A DNA stretch of 64,000 nucleotides from Paenibacillus larvae subsp. larvae (GTDB taxonomy: Bacteria; Bacillota; Bacilli; Paenibacillales; NBRC-103111). Positions 25,451 through 36,091 of this stretch are shown in pieces (the first letter of the stretch is position 1; each line of letters opens with the position of its first letter). Where the stretch lies: the NCBI RefSeq assembly GCF_002003265.1, contig NZ_CP019687.1:930001-994000 (forward strand). The letters are read 5' to 3'. A program made the translations under genes and the position numbers. Under the pieces are notes generated by a model that was not told where the DNA came from, searched no databases, and saw only the letters and a program-made list of their open reading frames with translations.

Positions 25451-28400
25451 ATGAGGTACAATAACCGCTTAGACTCCCTCATTATTGGAGTTGACGTAGG
25501 TTCAACGACGGTTAAAGCCACGGTAGTGGATTCGGAAAGCAAACAAATCGTATGGTCGGATTATCAGCGTCACCATACGAAGCAAGTGGAAAAAGTACTG
25601 GATTTGTTGGTTGCAATCGGGAATGAGTTTCCAGATGTAAAACAGGAGAATATCCGTGTATTCGCAACGGGCTCCGGCAGCGGTCCTATTGCCCCGCACA
25701 TCGGGGCGAAATTTGTACAGGAAGTCAATGCGGTCACCATGGCGGTGGAGCATCTGCATCCTGATGTCGGGAGTGTTATCGAACTCGGGGGACAGGACGC
25801 AAAGATTATTATTTTCAAGGAAAATACGGAAACCGGGAACAAGCAAGCACTCACCTCTATGAATGACAAATGTGCTTCGGGTACGGGTGCCACAATCGAT
25901 AAGTGCATGATCAAAGTGGGGATGCCTGCGGAAGAAGTGGGAAAATTGCACTTTGACGATTCGAAATTGCACCATGTAGCCGCTAAATGCGGGGTATTCG
26001 CCGAAACGGATATTGTAAATCTTATAAAAAGCGGTATTCCATCAGCGGAAATTATGTGCTCTCTGGCAGATGCCATTGTGATGCAGAACCTTTCCGTTCT
26101 CACCCGGGGAAATACACTGCGGCATCGTGTTCTCCTGCTGGGAGGACCAAATACATACCTGCCTTTCCTGCAGGAATGTTGGCGAAAGCGGATTCCCAGG
26201 ACTTGGCAGGAAAGGGGATACAATTATCCGAAAGATGTACCCATTGAGGAATTAATTTTCGTTCCGGATAATTCACAGTATTATGCAGCTTACGGAGCCA
26301 TCCTTTACGGGCTGCATGAACCGGTTGATATCGGTTTATATAAGGGATTAAAAGAATTGAAGGATTTTATTATCCACGGCCGGAAAGCTAGGCTCGGCGG
26401 GAAGGCGGGACCACCTCTGGTTGTTAATGAAAATGAGCTGGAACAATTCCGCCAGAATTACAGGATCCCCCGCTACTCGGCAGCAACGTTCACTTCGGGT
26501 CAGGCGGTGAAAGCAGTAATCGGACTTGACGGCGGTTCCACCTCATCTAAAGCTGTTCTGGTTGATGAACAAGGAGAAATCTTGCTTAAAGAATATCAAC
26601 TTTCGAAAGGAAATCCGCTCGAGGATACTAAAGAAATGTTAAAGCGGATACGGGATACAGTAAAGAAACAGGGTGCGGAATTGGAGATTATCGGATTCGG
26701 CGCCACCGGATATGCCGCTGACGTTTTGGAAAAAACGTTAAATGCTGACGTTAATATTGTAGAAACCGTTGCCCATATGATGAGTGCTGTCCATCAATTC
26801 GGAGACATCGATGTGATCTGCGACATCGGGGGTCAGGACATTAAGGTCCTCTTTCTGAAAAACCGGGATATTCGCAACTTCAAGCTTTCCAACCAATGTT
26901 CCGCCGGCAACGGCATGCTGCTGCAAGCGATGGCAGACCAGTTCGGCATTCCGATACAAGAGTATGCGGATACGGCTTTCAGTGCCGGCTTAAGTCCCAA
27001 ATTTTCTTACGGGTGCGCGGTATTCCTCGATGCAGACCGGGTAAATTTTCAGAAGGAGGGATATTCCAAGGAGGAACTGCTTGCCGGACTCGCCCTCGTT
27101 CTGCCGAAAAATGTATGGCAGTATGTGGTACAGATTCCACGGATGGCCGAACTTGGCCGAAAGTTCGTCTTGCAAGGCGGAACCCAATACAACCTGGCGG
27201 CGGTCAAGGCTCAGGTTGATTATATCAAACAACGGGTTCCCGATGCTGAAATATACGTTCATCCCCATCCGGGAGAAGCGGGAGCGATTGGAGCCGCTAT
27301 GGAAACATTACGCGTAGTAAAGCGGCGCGGGTATTCTACCTTTTTGGGGCTGGAAGCCGCCATCAATCTGCATTATGTAAGCCGGAACGACGAATCGACC
27401 CGCTGCAACTTCTGCCCCAACCATTGCAGCCGGACATTTATCGATTCTAAGACACCGGACGGCAAAACTGCCCGGTACATTTCCGGTTTTTCCTGCGAAA
27501 AGGGAACAGTGGAAGACAAGGAAGCTGTGGTCAAATTGACAAGGGACCGGCAGGAACTGAAAAAGCATTATCCGAATCTCGTTGAATATGAGGCACGCCG
27601 CATGTTCCAGCATTTCTACGATGCAGAGCCGCTGCCAGAACCTGAACTAGAGGCGGATGATATTCGGTTGACACGAGGCTGGTTAGGGCTTGGCGGAATT
27701 CGAAGAACTCCGGACAGGCGCAAGTTCGCCCGCTCTTCCACTGAAGCAATGAAAAGACGCAGTCGGGTCCGGATCGGGATCCCCCGAGTCTTGAACATAT
27801 GGTCCACTGCTCCTTTTTGGCGAACCTATTTTGAAACGCTGGGTATTGATAGGCGCAACATTGTATTCAGCGATAACACGAGCGAAGAGATGTGGCAGGA
27901 AGGAGGCAAGTACGGGTCCATCGACCCATGCTATCCTTCGAAAGTAGCCCAGGCACATGTGCATAATTTGCTGTTTAAGCACCACGAGCAAAAAGCGCTG
28001 GATTATATCGTCTTTCCATGCATCACCCATATTCCGACCCACTTGCATAATGTAATGGATTCGGCCAGCTGTCCAATTGTGGCAGGAGCCCGAATGTAAT
28101 CAAGGCTGCTTTCACTAAAGAGGTTAATTTCTTCGAGACGAGAGGAATCTCTTATCTGGATCCTGCGGTTACATTCACCGAACCAAACATGTTGAAGAAG
28201 CAGTTGTATGAGGCGTTTGGTGAACATTTGCAAATTACGGAAGATGAAAGTGACTTTGCGGCAGGTCAGGGCTGGAAAGCGATGGACCGGTTCGATGCCG
28301 AAATGCAGGAGAAGGGCAGAGGCATTCTGGAGCAGGTTGAAAAGGAAAATCGCCTTGCCATTCTGATGATCGGTCGTCCGTATCATTTTGATCCTGGCAT

Positions 28401-28920
28401 GAATCACGGAGTTCTCGAAGAATTTCAGGTGCTGGGTTATCCCATTTTATCCATGCGTTCTATTCCGAAGCATGAAGTTTGGCTCCACCGGTTTTTTAAA
28501 GACGACCTGATGAGCGGACGGGTGGAATATGCACTTGAAGTTACTGATGTATGGCCGGAAAATTTCAGTTCCAACAGCGTGCAAAAGGTATGGGCGGCCA
28601 AATTCGCCGCACGCCACCCAAATGTGGCCGTATTGGACCTGTCCAGCTTTAAATGCGGGCACGATGCTCCCACATACGGGTTAATTGACTCGATCATATC
28701 AACGGCAGGTACACCATATTCGGCGTTGCACGATATCGACGCAAACAAACCGGGCGGCTCGATCAAAATTAGGGTCAAGACATATGCTCACAGTTTGGGG
28801 CTTCATGAAGAGCGGCTGGAGGATTTGGCACGTAAAAAAGAGAGGCTGCAGCAACGCTTAGAACAAAAACGAGCTGAACTGATGGGCAGGAAACGTGATG
28901 AACATACCGGGATTATGTAA
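25451..28920 (+). CDS. 2-hydroxyacyl-CoA dehydratase activator, two ATPase domains plus DUF2229, one frameshift
   Basis: A large (about 1,157 residues) protein of the BadF/BadG/BcrA/BcrD ATPase family. Relatives use ATP to push an electron from a [4Fe-4S] cluster into radical-type dehydratases or reductases under anaerobic conditions. Domain 1: VDVGSTTVKATVVDS with NDKCASGTGATIDKCM. Domain 2: LDGGSTSSKAVLVDEQGE with NQCSAGNGMLLQAMADQ. Then a Cys cluster RCNFCPNHCSRTF near residue 655, and a DUF2229 part from about residue 775 (RVRIGIPRVLNIWSTAPFWR). The frame breaks at 28093-28096: CCC to CCCC restores AGAPNVIKAAFTKE. A Fnr-type box lies upstream and a partner protein downstream. Confidence 0.85.
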
Positions 28921-28952
28921 CTTTCAATTTTATAAAAGGAGTGAAATCGAAC

Positions 28953-30584
28953 ATGGCGGTGGCCGGAAGTAAGGAAAAGACCGAAGAACGGTTATCTCTC
29001 GAGGACAAACTGCTGAACTATCAGAGAGAACAGGAAAAGGAGCTGGGATTGGATCAAGAAAACAAAAACCAATGGTTCGATCCTGTTCCCCGACAGTTTT
29101 TGGCTAAAGAAAAGCCTAATACAACCCTTCTTTTCGGAGGGCTAACGATGGCTCATGATTATTTGGTGGAAGGAGCGCTCAAGGGATTAGGATATAGGGT
29201 GAAGCATTTGGATTGTCCGGACAACGAATCGTTACGCCTAGGTAAAGAGTTCGGTAATCGCGGCCAGTGTAACCCGACATACTTCACGGTCGGAAATTTG
29301 ATTAAGAACCTGCAATACCTTCGTGATGTGGAGGGGAAATCAAAAGAAGAGATCATCAAAAACTACCTGTTCGTTACGAGCGGTTCCTGCGGCCCGTGCC
29401 GCTTCGGGACTTATGTCACGGAATACCGAAAGGCTCTGCGCGATGCGGGTTTTGACGGGTTTCGGGTTCTTTTGTTTCAACAAACGGACGGCTTAAAGCA
29501 GGCAACCGGCGGGGAATCCGCCTTGAAATTGGACACATCGTTCTTTTTGAGCTTCCTAAAGGCTGTTTTCCTGGGAGATATCCTGAATGCACTCGCTTAC
29601 CGCATTCGTCCCTATGAAGTAGAAGCCGGCTCAACGGATGCTGCTCTAGAGCGATGCAAGCAATATATATACCAAGCACTGAGCGAACGCAGGCGACTGA
29701 GACCGGCATTGACCAAAAGCCGCAAAGAACTGGAAGCGGTCCGGGTAGACCGCACCAAAGTTAAGCCAAAAGTAAGCATTATCGGTGAGTTTTGGGCCAT
29801 GACCACTGAGGGAGACGGCAACTATCAGTTGCAGAGATTTTTGGAAAATGAAGGAGCCGAGGTCGAAGTACAATCGGTAACGGCTTGGATCCTGTTTCTC
29901 ATCTGGGCAGGACGTTTTGATACGTTGAAGCGAATGAACCTGCGTGAGGCCGACTCCGGTAAATTCGGTCTTAAAGGGATAAATGCCTCAAAACGCCTAC
30001 GTATGCTATGGATCGCCGACCGTGCTATTCGCGTGATGTTCCGAATGTATGCCAGAACTCTCGGACTGTATCGTTATCAACTGCCGGACATGGAGGAGAT
30101 TGCTCAGGTTGCCCATGAGCATTATAATAACCATCTGCGCGGCGGAGAGGGCCATATGGAAGTTGGGAAACTGATTCTGAACGTTAAAAAACGGAAAGTC
30201 AACATGACTATCTCCGTCAAGCCATTTGGCTGCATGCCATCTTCCGGAGTATCCGACGGGGTACAATCCCTCATAACAGAAAAATATCCTGACGCTATTT
30301 TTCTGCCGGTCGAAACGACGGGAGACGGGGCGGTTAACGTACAAAGCCGTGTGCAGATGATGTTGTTTAAAGCCAAACAGGCGGCACAGAATGAGTTTGA
30401 TGACGCGCTGTCGAAAAAAAGAATTACAGCTGAACAACTTCAAAAAAATCTGAATTTTACCCGTCCGCTGCAAACAAGCCGCCATGTTGTCGCATGTACG
30501 GCAGCGAATGGGGTATATGGAGTACGCGGGTTATTCAATGGGTTTTCTTTGCGGCGAAGCAAAAATGAAATTCAGAAAATATAA
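28953..30584 (+). CDS. CoA-enzyme-activase-associated Fe-S protein (HgdB-like, COG3581 type)
   Basis: The partner of the preceding activator; in many bacteria the two occur side by side or fused. Cys motifs probably binding an iron-sulfur cluster are GNRGQCNPTYF, SGSCGPCRFGTY and KPFGCMPSSGVSDG. The fold is related to the catalytic subunits of 2-hydroxyglutaryl-CoA dehydratase, but the true substrate of this branch is not known to me. About 543 residues. ATG 28953 follows AAAGGAG; the in-frame GTG at 28941 is part of that site. It is transcribed with the activator gene (32-base gap) and ends at a good terminator. Confidence 0.8.
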   Translation: MAVAGSKEKTEERLSLEDKLLNYQREQEKELGLDQENKNQWFDPVPRQFLAKEKPNTTLLFGGLTMAHDYLVEGALKGLGYRVKHLDCPDNESLRLGKEFGNRGQCNPTYFTVGNLIKNLQYLRDVEGKSKEEIIKNYLFVTSGSCGPCRFGTYVTEYRKALRDAGFDGFRVLLFQQTDGLKQATGGESALKLDTSFFLSFLKAVFLGDILNALAYRIRPYEVEAGSTDAALERCKQYIYQALSERRRLRPALTKSRKELEAVRVDRTKVKPKVSIIGEFWAMTTEGDGNYQLQRFLENEGAEVEVQSVTAWILFLIWAGRFDTLKRMNLREADSGKFGLKGINASKRLRMLWIADRAIRVMFRMYARTLGLYRYQLPDMEEIAQVAHEHYNNHLRGGEGHMEVGKLILNVKKRKVNMTISVKPFGCMPSSGVSDGVQSLITEKYPDAIFLPVETTGDGAVNVQSRVQMMLFKAKQAAQNEFDDALSKKRITAEQLQKNLNFTRPLQTSRHVVACTAANGVYGVRGLFNGFSLRRSKNEIQKI

Positions 30585-30601
30585 CAATTGAACTGCTTTA
30601 C

Positions 30602-30634
30602 AGACTCTAGTTTTTACGACTAGGGTCTTTTTTC
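30602..30634 (+). terminator. Terminator of the dehydratase activator operon
   Basis: AGACTCTAGT at 30602-30611 pairs with ACTAGGGTCT at 30619-30628 (one mismatch), followed by TTTTTT. Confidence 0.8.
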
Positions 30635-30708
30635 ATGATTTTTATTGTCCATGTAAGGCCAGTATCCGCGGAATGCCGAACCGGGAAGGCATGGGTTAAT
30701 TGCATTAA

Positions 30709-30831
30709 CCGATTGCAATCGCAGCAAGGCTTGAACGAATAGGGATTCATAGAATTGTCATCCATCCAGAAGAGTTCGGATATCTTATCAATGCTGCAAT
30801 TCGAGCTGCCCTTTCAAGTTCCGGCGCATAA
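30709..30831 (+). other. Unidentified coding-like remnant
   Basis: One frame without a start reads AARLERIGIHRIVIHPEEFG followed by YLINAAIRAALSSSGA and a stop. It looks like the last segment of a metabolic protein, but I cannot assign it. The rest of 30635-30900 holds nothing recognisable. Confidence 0.3.
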
Positions 30832-30937
30832 AGCTTTCAAGACCTTACGGAACTGTAAGATTCCTATATACATTGTAAGACTATAAGCATTCTTTTGGTG
30901 ATATACTGGAACAAGATTAAGAAGGAGTGGATAAAAA

Positions 30938-31312
30938 ATGAAAAAAAGTCTTACTTTTATATTACTTGCAGCAATGTTTGTCATCGTTTTGTCAGGTTGT
31001 TCGCTTGGCGAGAATATCGACCGGTATAGTCCTTTTGCAAGTAAAACAGATGTATATGGTGTAGTCAAAGGGGAACCAAAACTAGATTCAAAAGCACAGG
31101 AAAACGGTGTAACATCTTATTCTTATGATTTAGTAGGGTACGATAAAGATTTAAACAAAATTGATTTAGGCTTTGGTTCTAAAGAAAAACATCCAGTCGG
31201 AACTTACATCAAAGCTGTAAAAAAAGGCAGTGACACAAGAATGCACGATGTGGCGGTAGTGAAGAAAGAAGACGTTCCGGAAAATATATTAAAAAAGTTA
31301 GATGAGAAATAA
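30938..31312 (+). CDS. YxeA-like lipoprotein (DUF1093 family)
   Basis: A small predicted lipoprotein: FILLAAMFVIVLSGCSLG ends in the lipobox LSGC. The mature part (VYGVVKGEPKL, YSYDLVGYDKDLNKIDLGFG, GTYIKAVKKGS, KKEDVPENILKKL) fits the YxeA/DUF1093 family of OB-like exported proteins of unknown role. AAGAAGGAG stands before ATG. In Firmicutes such genes often neighbour ABC peptide exporters or stress regulators; here the gene stands alone. Confidence 0.75.
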   Translation: MKKSLTFILLAAMFVIVLSGCSLGENIDRYSPFASKTDVYGVVKGEPKLDSKAQENGVTSYSYDLVGYDKDLNKIDLGFGSKEKHPVGTYIKAVKKGSDTRMHDVAVVKKEDVPENILKKLDEK

Positions 31313-31337
31313 AAAATATCTATGAAAAAGTGGTCAT

Positions 31338-31411
31338 AACCCTGTCAAGTAACAAAAAAAGACATCTCATGCAGCAACCGTTTCCCGGTATTCAACTGGG
31401 GATCGGTTGTT
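31338..31411 (-). mobile_element. 3' end scrap of an IS3-family element
   Basis: Minus-strand residues NNRSPVEYRETVAA before a stop resemble the OrfB tail of IS3 elements. The adjacent CCCTGTCAAGTA at 31342-31353 equals part of the terminal repeat of the complete IS3 copy at 48.9 kb. Only the last few dozen bases are recognisable. Confidence 0.4.
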
Positions 31412-31952
31412 TCATTTTTCTGAAATCGGTTCTGAATCAAGGGATTTCGATGTCGAGAATTATAGTCAAAAAGCTATTATACTTGACTCAATTACTATTC
31501 GCCGAAAGTATTCGGATCGTACTATCCTTTAAATTAAATTATCGAATCCTGGCCGGCTTTTGAGAACTGATTACTGTCTGGGGCAGTTATAAATTGCGTT
31601 TTTTTGCAATTTTTGATTAATCGTATCAATAATAATAGACGTTAGACGATTCTGATTATAAAATAATAAGGGAAGATCCGCCGCACTCCAACAGCAGTAA
31701 TTCGTCTAGCCGCTTTACATAAAAAATTGGATAGGGGTATGTCTTAAGGAAATGATTATGAGCAGCATTAAAATTTGTGTTAAAGGCGGGAATTTCCATC
31801 GGAAAGTTTATAAAAGTCCGAATTGCTTTTTCTTACCCAGGTGCACGAAAATTGTTGCCACATTAAGGAAGGGGGAATATATAATTTCCTTGAATAAATA
31901 AAATATTTCATAATCCGGATTTTTATCTTCAACACAAAAGGAGAGTGTTTTT
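31412..31952. other. Relic/intergenic stretch with a small hairpin
   Basis: No gene supported. AAATTGC, seven bases, GCAATTTTT near 31592-31614 is a small hairpin with a T run and could be a terminator of a lost gene. The last part carries the promoter and AAAGGAGAG site of the permease gene. Confidence 0.35.
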
Positions 31953-33334
31953 TTGGAGGAGTCAAAACAATTAATTAGAGGACTTAAGGCACGGCATATT
32001 GAACTGATTGCGCTCGGAGGCACAATTGGCGTTGGCTTATTTATGGGATTGGCAAGTACAATAAAATGGGCTGGTCCTTCTGTACTGCTGGCATATCTCT
32101 TAGCTGGTATCATTATGTTTTTTGTAATGCGAATCATGGGAGAAATGCTGATTCTCGAACCGGTAACCGGATCTTTTGCAACTTTCGCTCATAAGTATAT
32201 TCATCCTTTGGCTGGTTTTCTCACAGCCTGGAGCTACTGGTTATTGTGGGTTACGGTGGGAATGGCGGAAGTTACCGCAATCGGCATTTATGTAGGGTAT
32301 TGGTTCCCTGACATTCCGCAATGGATTCCAGCCTTGGCGGGTGTAGCTATAATTGCGGCCGCCAATTTAGCTGCTGTTAAATTTTATGGAGAGTTTGAAT
32401 TTTGGTTCGCTATGATTAAAGTTATCGCGATTGTTGCTATGCTTGTTATTGGAACGGGGATGATCTTCTTCGGTTTAGGTAATGGCGGACATCCCATCGG
32501 TTTCTCGAATCTCTATAAACATGGCGGTTTTTTTGCTGGCGGCTTGGAAGGTTTTCTATTTGCCCTCTGTATTGTAACGGCTTCCTATCAAGGCATAGAA
32601 TTAGTTGGAATTACAGCCGGTGAAGCGGAAAATCCAAAATTCACGTTGCGAAAAGCGATTAAAAATATTGTCTGGCGCATTTTGATTTTCTACGCGGGCG
32701 CCATCTTTGTCATCGTCACAATCTATCCCTGGAACCAAGTTGGAGAGATCGGCAGTCCCTTCGTTTTGACTTTTGCCAAAGTAGGAATTGTTGCCGCTGC
32801 GGGCATTATTAATTTCGTTGTTCTGACGGCAGCTATGTCAGGGTGCAACAGTGGAATTTACAGTGCGGGAAGAATGCTGTACACGCTGGCTAAAAATGGG
32901 CAAGCTCCTAAATTTTTGGGAAAGTATCCAGGAGCGGCATCCCAAAGAACAGTATTGTGGTAACCATTTTGTTGCTGTTAGTGGGAGTTCTATTTAATTA
33001 CCTGGCTCCTGATTCCAAATTGTTCCTTTATATTTACAGTGCCAGTATCCTTCCAGGTATGATGCCGTGGTTTGCCTTGGCATTCAGTCAATTCAAATTC
33101 AGAAAAAAATGGAAAAACCAAATGGGAGATCATCCATTTAAGTCTTTTTTCTTTCCAATCAGCAACTACATCACGATTATCTTTTTATCACTGGTGTTAA
33201 TCGGAATGTGGTTCAATCCGGATACTCGCATGTCTTTGATTGTTGGAGCGTCATTCATTCTGATCGTCACTCTGAGTTACTATATCTTTGGCATAGGAAA
33301 ACGGCAAAGAATTGAAGGGGCAGAGGAAGCATAG
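31953..33334 (+). CDS. Amino-acid permease (APC superfamily), one frameshift
   Basis: A 12-helix proton-coupled amino-acid importer of the AAT group: [20 protein letters not shown] at the start is the classic signature, followed by [20 protein letters not shown] and [19 protein letters not shown]. The frame breaks near 32944; one more A in CAAAGAAC gives [20 protein letters not shown] and continuity to 33334 (about 460 residues, normal). The TTG start has AAAGGAG upstream. Substrate not decidable by eye; relatives carry GABA, proline, alanine or aromatic amino acids. Confidence 0.85.
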
Positions 33335-33406
33335 AAATAGCAGAAAAATTTTATCTCTCCATAGAAACGGCGAAAAAATTGTTTACTCTATAAAAGAAAT
33401 GAAGGA

Positions 33407-33450
33407 GCGATCCCAAAAGTCATGAACAAATGACTTTTGGGATCGCCCCT
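33407..33450. terminator. Strong bidirectional terminator
   Basis: GCGATCCCAAAAGTCAT at 33407-33423 and ATGACTTTTGGGATCGC at 33430-33446 are perfect 17-bp inverted copies followed by CCCCTTTT. It separates the permease from the converging efflux gene. Confidence 0.9.
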
Positions 33451-33492
33451 TTTAATACATGTTTCCCTAGAAGACGCGTCTACGCTTTCCAA

Positions 33493-34695
33493 TTATTCCG
33501 ACAAGCTTTCTGCAAATTGCTTTTCTTTCCACATGACTGTAATACCGAGTCCAATGACCATAATGACAGCAGCAAAAAGGTAAGGATAGTGGATATTTAC
33601 GTCAAACAGTATTCCACCAATTGCTGGTCCAAGGATGTTACCCAAGCTCGTATAAGTTGAATTCATTCCGGCAATAAATCCTTGCTCTTTCCCGGCAGCT
33701 TTTGATAAAAATGTGGTCAATGCCGGACGAAGCAAGTCAAATGCGAGGAAGATGAAGCAAGTTACCGCCAGCATGCTTAAAAAGCTGGACACTACGGTGG
33801 ATGCTATCGCTAATATTGCACCTGTGATTAAACATAATTGGATCAATTTTTTTTCCCCGAGTTTATTTACCATTTTTCCAAACATAAATATTTGCATAAT
33901 AACACCGAAGGTTGCACTAATGGTGATAATGACTGCAATGTCCTTCGAAGTAAAGCCGAATTTATGATCAGAAAATAGGCTAAAAACAGTCTCATATGCA
34001 GATAAACCGAAAGCGAGAACAAATACAATGATAAAGGCAATAAAGTAAACAGGATTAACAGACCTTTTTATATTGCTTATAAAGTTTGTTTGTTTTGCAT
34101 TAGCAGAAATTTCTGCAAGCTGCTCCTTTGTTAGAGGCTCTTTTAAAATAAAGATGGATGAAATGCCTACGAAAAAGGCAAGGATAGCCGCAAAGAAGAA
34201 AGGTATGCGTACACCGTATTCTGCAATAAAGCCACCGATGCCAGGTCCTATAATAAAGCCAGTGCTAACAGCCGCGGAAATATAGCCCATCGCTTTTGCC
34301 CTTTCCTGAATGGATGTAATATCTGCAACATATGCAGTAACACCGGGCATAATAAAGGCAGCACTAGTTCCCCCTAGAATCCTTGATATATAAAACACCG
34401 ACACATGCGTGCCTAAACCAAAGATAAGTTCCGAAATACCAAAAAGGAATACGCCGATTATGATGATTTTTTTTCTGCCGTAACGGTCAACCCAGCGTCC
34501 TGCAAGTGGTGACATAAGCAACTGGGCTAAAGCATATGCGGCTACAAGATAACCCATCGTTTTTCCTGATAAATGCATGATATTCAGGAAAGATGGCATA
34601 ACAGGGACAATTAGACCAATTCCCAGAAAGGCAATAAAAATATTACTTAGAAGAATAATTAATACCGTCTTCTGTTCTTTTATTGGTTTCTTCAT
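33493..34695 (-). CDS. NorA/Bmr-type multidrug MFS efflux pump
   Basis: A proton antiporter with 12 predicted helices and 400 residues. GRWVDRYGRKKIIIIG is MFS motif A; GFIIGPGIGGFIAEYG is motif C, the antiporter motif of drug exporters; SRILGGTSAAFIMPGV is also typical. It most resembles NorA, Bmr and Blt of Gram-positive bacteria, which export fluoroquinolones, dyes and polyamines. The frame is intact. A TetR-type regulator gene lies 22 bases upstream on the same strand, so the two form an operon likely repressed by that protein. Confidence 0.88.
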   Translation of the reverse strand: MKKPIKEQKTVLIILLSNIFIAFLGIGLIVPVMPSFLNIMHLSGKTMGYLVAAYALAQLLMSPLAGRWVDRYGRKKIIIIGVFLFGISELIFGLGTHVSVFYISRILGGTSAAFIMPGVTAYVADITSIQERAKAMGYISAAVSTGFIIGPGIGGFIAEYGVRIPFFFAAILAFFVGISSIFILKEPLTKEQLAEISANAKQTNFISNIKRSVNPVYFIAFIIVFVLAFGLSAYETVFSLFSDHKFGFTSKDIAVIITISATFGVIMQIFMFGKMVNKLGEKKLIQLCLITGAILAIASTVVSSFLSMLAVTCFIFLAFDLLRPALTTFLSKAAGKEQGFIAGMNSTYTSLGNILGPAIGGILFDVNIHYPYLFAAVIMVIGLGITVMWKEKQFAESLSE

Positions 34696-34717
34696 GTATC
34701 AGCACCTACTTTCCGTA

Positions 34718-35299
34718 TCATTGATGTGAAATACCTCTCCAAAATACTTTCCAAGAGGATTCTAATTTATCCTTGAGCTGTTTCTCATCATTACCGTAAA
34801 CAAGTTCCAACATAATGGAATCGACTACTCCCAGGAAGGCGAGGTTCGAGGTTTTTGCTTCATCTCCGTATATTACTTTAGCATCAATCCAATCCTCAAA
34901 TTTTCTTTGCAGTACCGCCTGTACCTTATTCTCGGTATCTAAGACTTCCTTTTCGATTACTTTTGCAAGATGGACCGGTGGAAAAAAAGACATGCGCAGC
35001 CAAAACTTTAACTGCTCATTTTTTTGGAAAAGGTCGATTACCAATTGTAGAAATCCGTACAAATCCTTTTCGGGATTTTGCGAATCAATTTTACTGAAAT
35101 ATTGGAGTTTTGAAGACAGCTCAGTTTCTTTCGCATCACGCAGAACTTGCAGAAAAAGATCATCCTTTCCTTTGAAATGAGCGTAAATGGATTGCTTCTT
35201 CATACCCACTTCTTCAGCTATTTGAGAAAGGGATGCTCCTTCATAACCATGAATTGTGAAATACTTAAGAGCTGCTTCCTTGATTTCGTCGCTTTTCAA
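34718..35299 (-). CDS. TetR-family repressor of the efflux operon
   Basis: N-terminal helix-turn-helix: EAALKYFTIHGYEGASLSQI followed by AEEVGMKKQSIYAHFKGKDD, textbook TetR. The C-terminal ligand half is unclassified. I start at TTG 35299, which GAGGTGA precedes; an in-frame ATG at 35365 would read through the operator region. A perfect palindrome (35319-35332) lies 20 bases upstream, the obvious autoregulatory operator. It is cotranscribed with the MFS pump and probably derepresses it when bound by a drug. Confidence 0.88.
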   Translation of the reverse strand: MKSDEIKEAALKYFTIHGYEGASLSQIAEEVGMKKQSIYAHFKGKDDLFLQVLRDAKETELSSKLQYFSKIDSQNPEKDLYGFLQLVIDLFQKNEQLKFWLRMSFFPPVHLAKVIEKEVLDTENKVQAVLQRKFEDWIDAKVIYGDEAKTSNLAFLGVVDSIMLELVYGNDEKQLKDKLESSWKVFWRGISHQ

Positions 35300-35318
35300 A
35301 ATAGTCACCTCAGATTTT

Positions 35319-35332
35319 GACGAACGTTCGTC
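35319..35332. promoter_or_regulatory. TetR operator palindrome
   Basis: GACGAACGTTCGTC is a perfect 14-bp palindrome directly upstream of the TetR-MFS operon. A related half, GACGTTCATTCG, appears at about 36105-36116 behind the second TetR gene. Confidence 0.65.
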
Positions 35333-35471
35333 AGTTATTTTAGCAAAATAAAAAAATAAAAGCAAGCTGAAAATATATACTGGATCAGTTTTGACATTAT
35401 ATTAGTATTGCTATATAATAATGACTGATGACTGATAGTTATTCATTTTTGTGAGAAAGGTTCTTAACGAC

Positions 35472-36056
35472 ATGGCAAACATTTCTGTCGGGAAATACAA
35501 TAAAATTTTACAAGCCGCCATTGAAGTCATTTCCGAAAAAAAATTTGATAAAACTTCCGTTTCAGATATCGTAAAGAAAGCGGGCATTGCACAAGGAACT
35601 TTTTATTTATATTTTTCATCAAAAAACGCTTTAATACCAGCCATTGCTGATAATCTTCTTACAATTACTTTCGAAGGAATTAAGGAAAAGATTCAAGGCA
35701 AAGAAAGCTTCTGGGATGTCTTGGAAGTTGTGATTGACGAAACCTTTAATATAACAGAGGCATACAAAAATATTATTGTCCTTTGTTATTCCGGTCTAGC
35801 TATAGATTATTCAATGGAGAAATGGGAAGCGATCTATCAGCCTTATTATCACTGGCTTGAGGATATATTAAATAAAGCCATTAAAAATAACGAGATAATC
35901 GGTGGCATTAATGTAAAATCGACAGCTAAAATCATCATAAATCTTGTTGAAAATGCTGCTGAACGATTTTATATAAGTCTTGAGCAAGTTGATAACTTGA
36001 AATTGTTTAAGGAGGAGATATTTAACTTTTTAAAAAGATCGTTATTTAGAGCATAA
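35472..36056 (+). CDS. TetR-family transcriptional regulator
   Basis: KYNKILQAAIEVISEKKFDK then TSVSDIVKKAGIAQGTFYLY form the DNA-binding domain; the C-terminal half (ITEAYKNIIVLCYSGLAIDY) resembles the YsiA/FadR-like helper domain of TetR proteins. It is divergent from the TetR-MFS operon, with about 170 bases between the two starts. I prefer ATG 35472, with AAAGG at 35456-35460 upstream, over GTG 35451. Target unknown; it could share the divergent promoter region. Confidence 0.85.
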   Translation: MANISVGKYNKILQAAIEVISEKKFDKTSVSDIVKKAGIAQGTFYLYFSSKNALIPAIADNLLTITFEGIKEKIQGKESFWDVLEVVIDETFNITEAYKNIIVLCYSGLAIDYSMEKWEAIYQPYYHWLEDILNKAIKNNEIIGGINVKSTAKIIINLVENAAERFYISLEQVDNLKLFKEEIFNFLKRSLFRA

Positions 36057-36060
36057 AGAA

Positions 36061-36091
36061 GTTATTGGATATTTTCCAATAGTTTTTTATT
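36061..36091 (+). terminator. Terminator after the second TetR gene
   Basis: TTATTGGA and TCCAATAG pair (one wobble) around a short loop, followed by TTTTTTATTTTT. Confidence 0.75.

Noticed and set aside
25570-26223. Long minus-strand open frame opposite the dehydratase activator
   Set aside because: It lies wholly inside a well-conserved plus-strand gene, has Cys/Ser/Pro-rich shadow composition and no ribosome site.
30006-30485. 159-codon minus-strand frame
   Set aside because: Shadow of the conserved Fe-S partner gene; no start signal and no recognisable motif.
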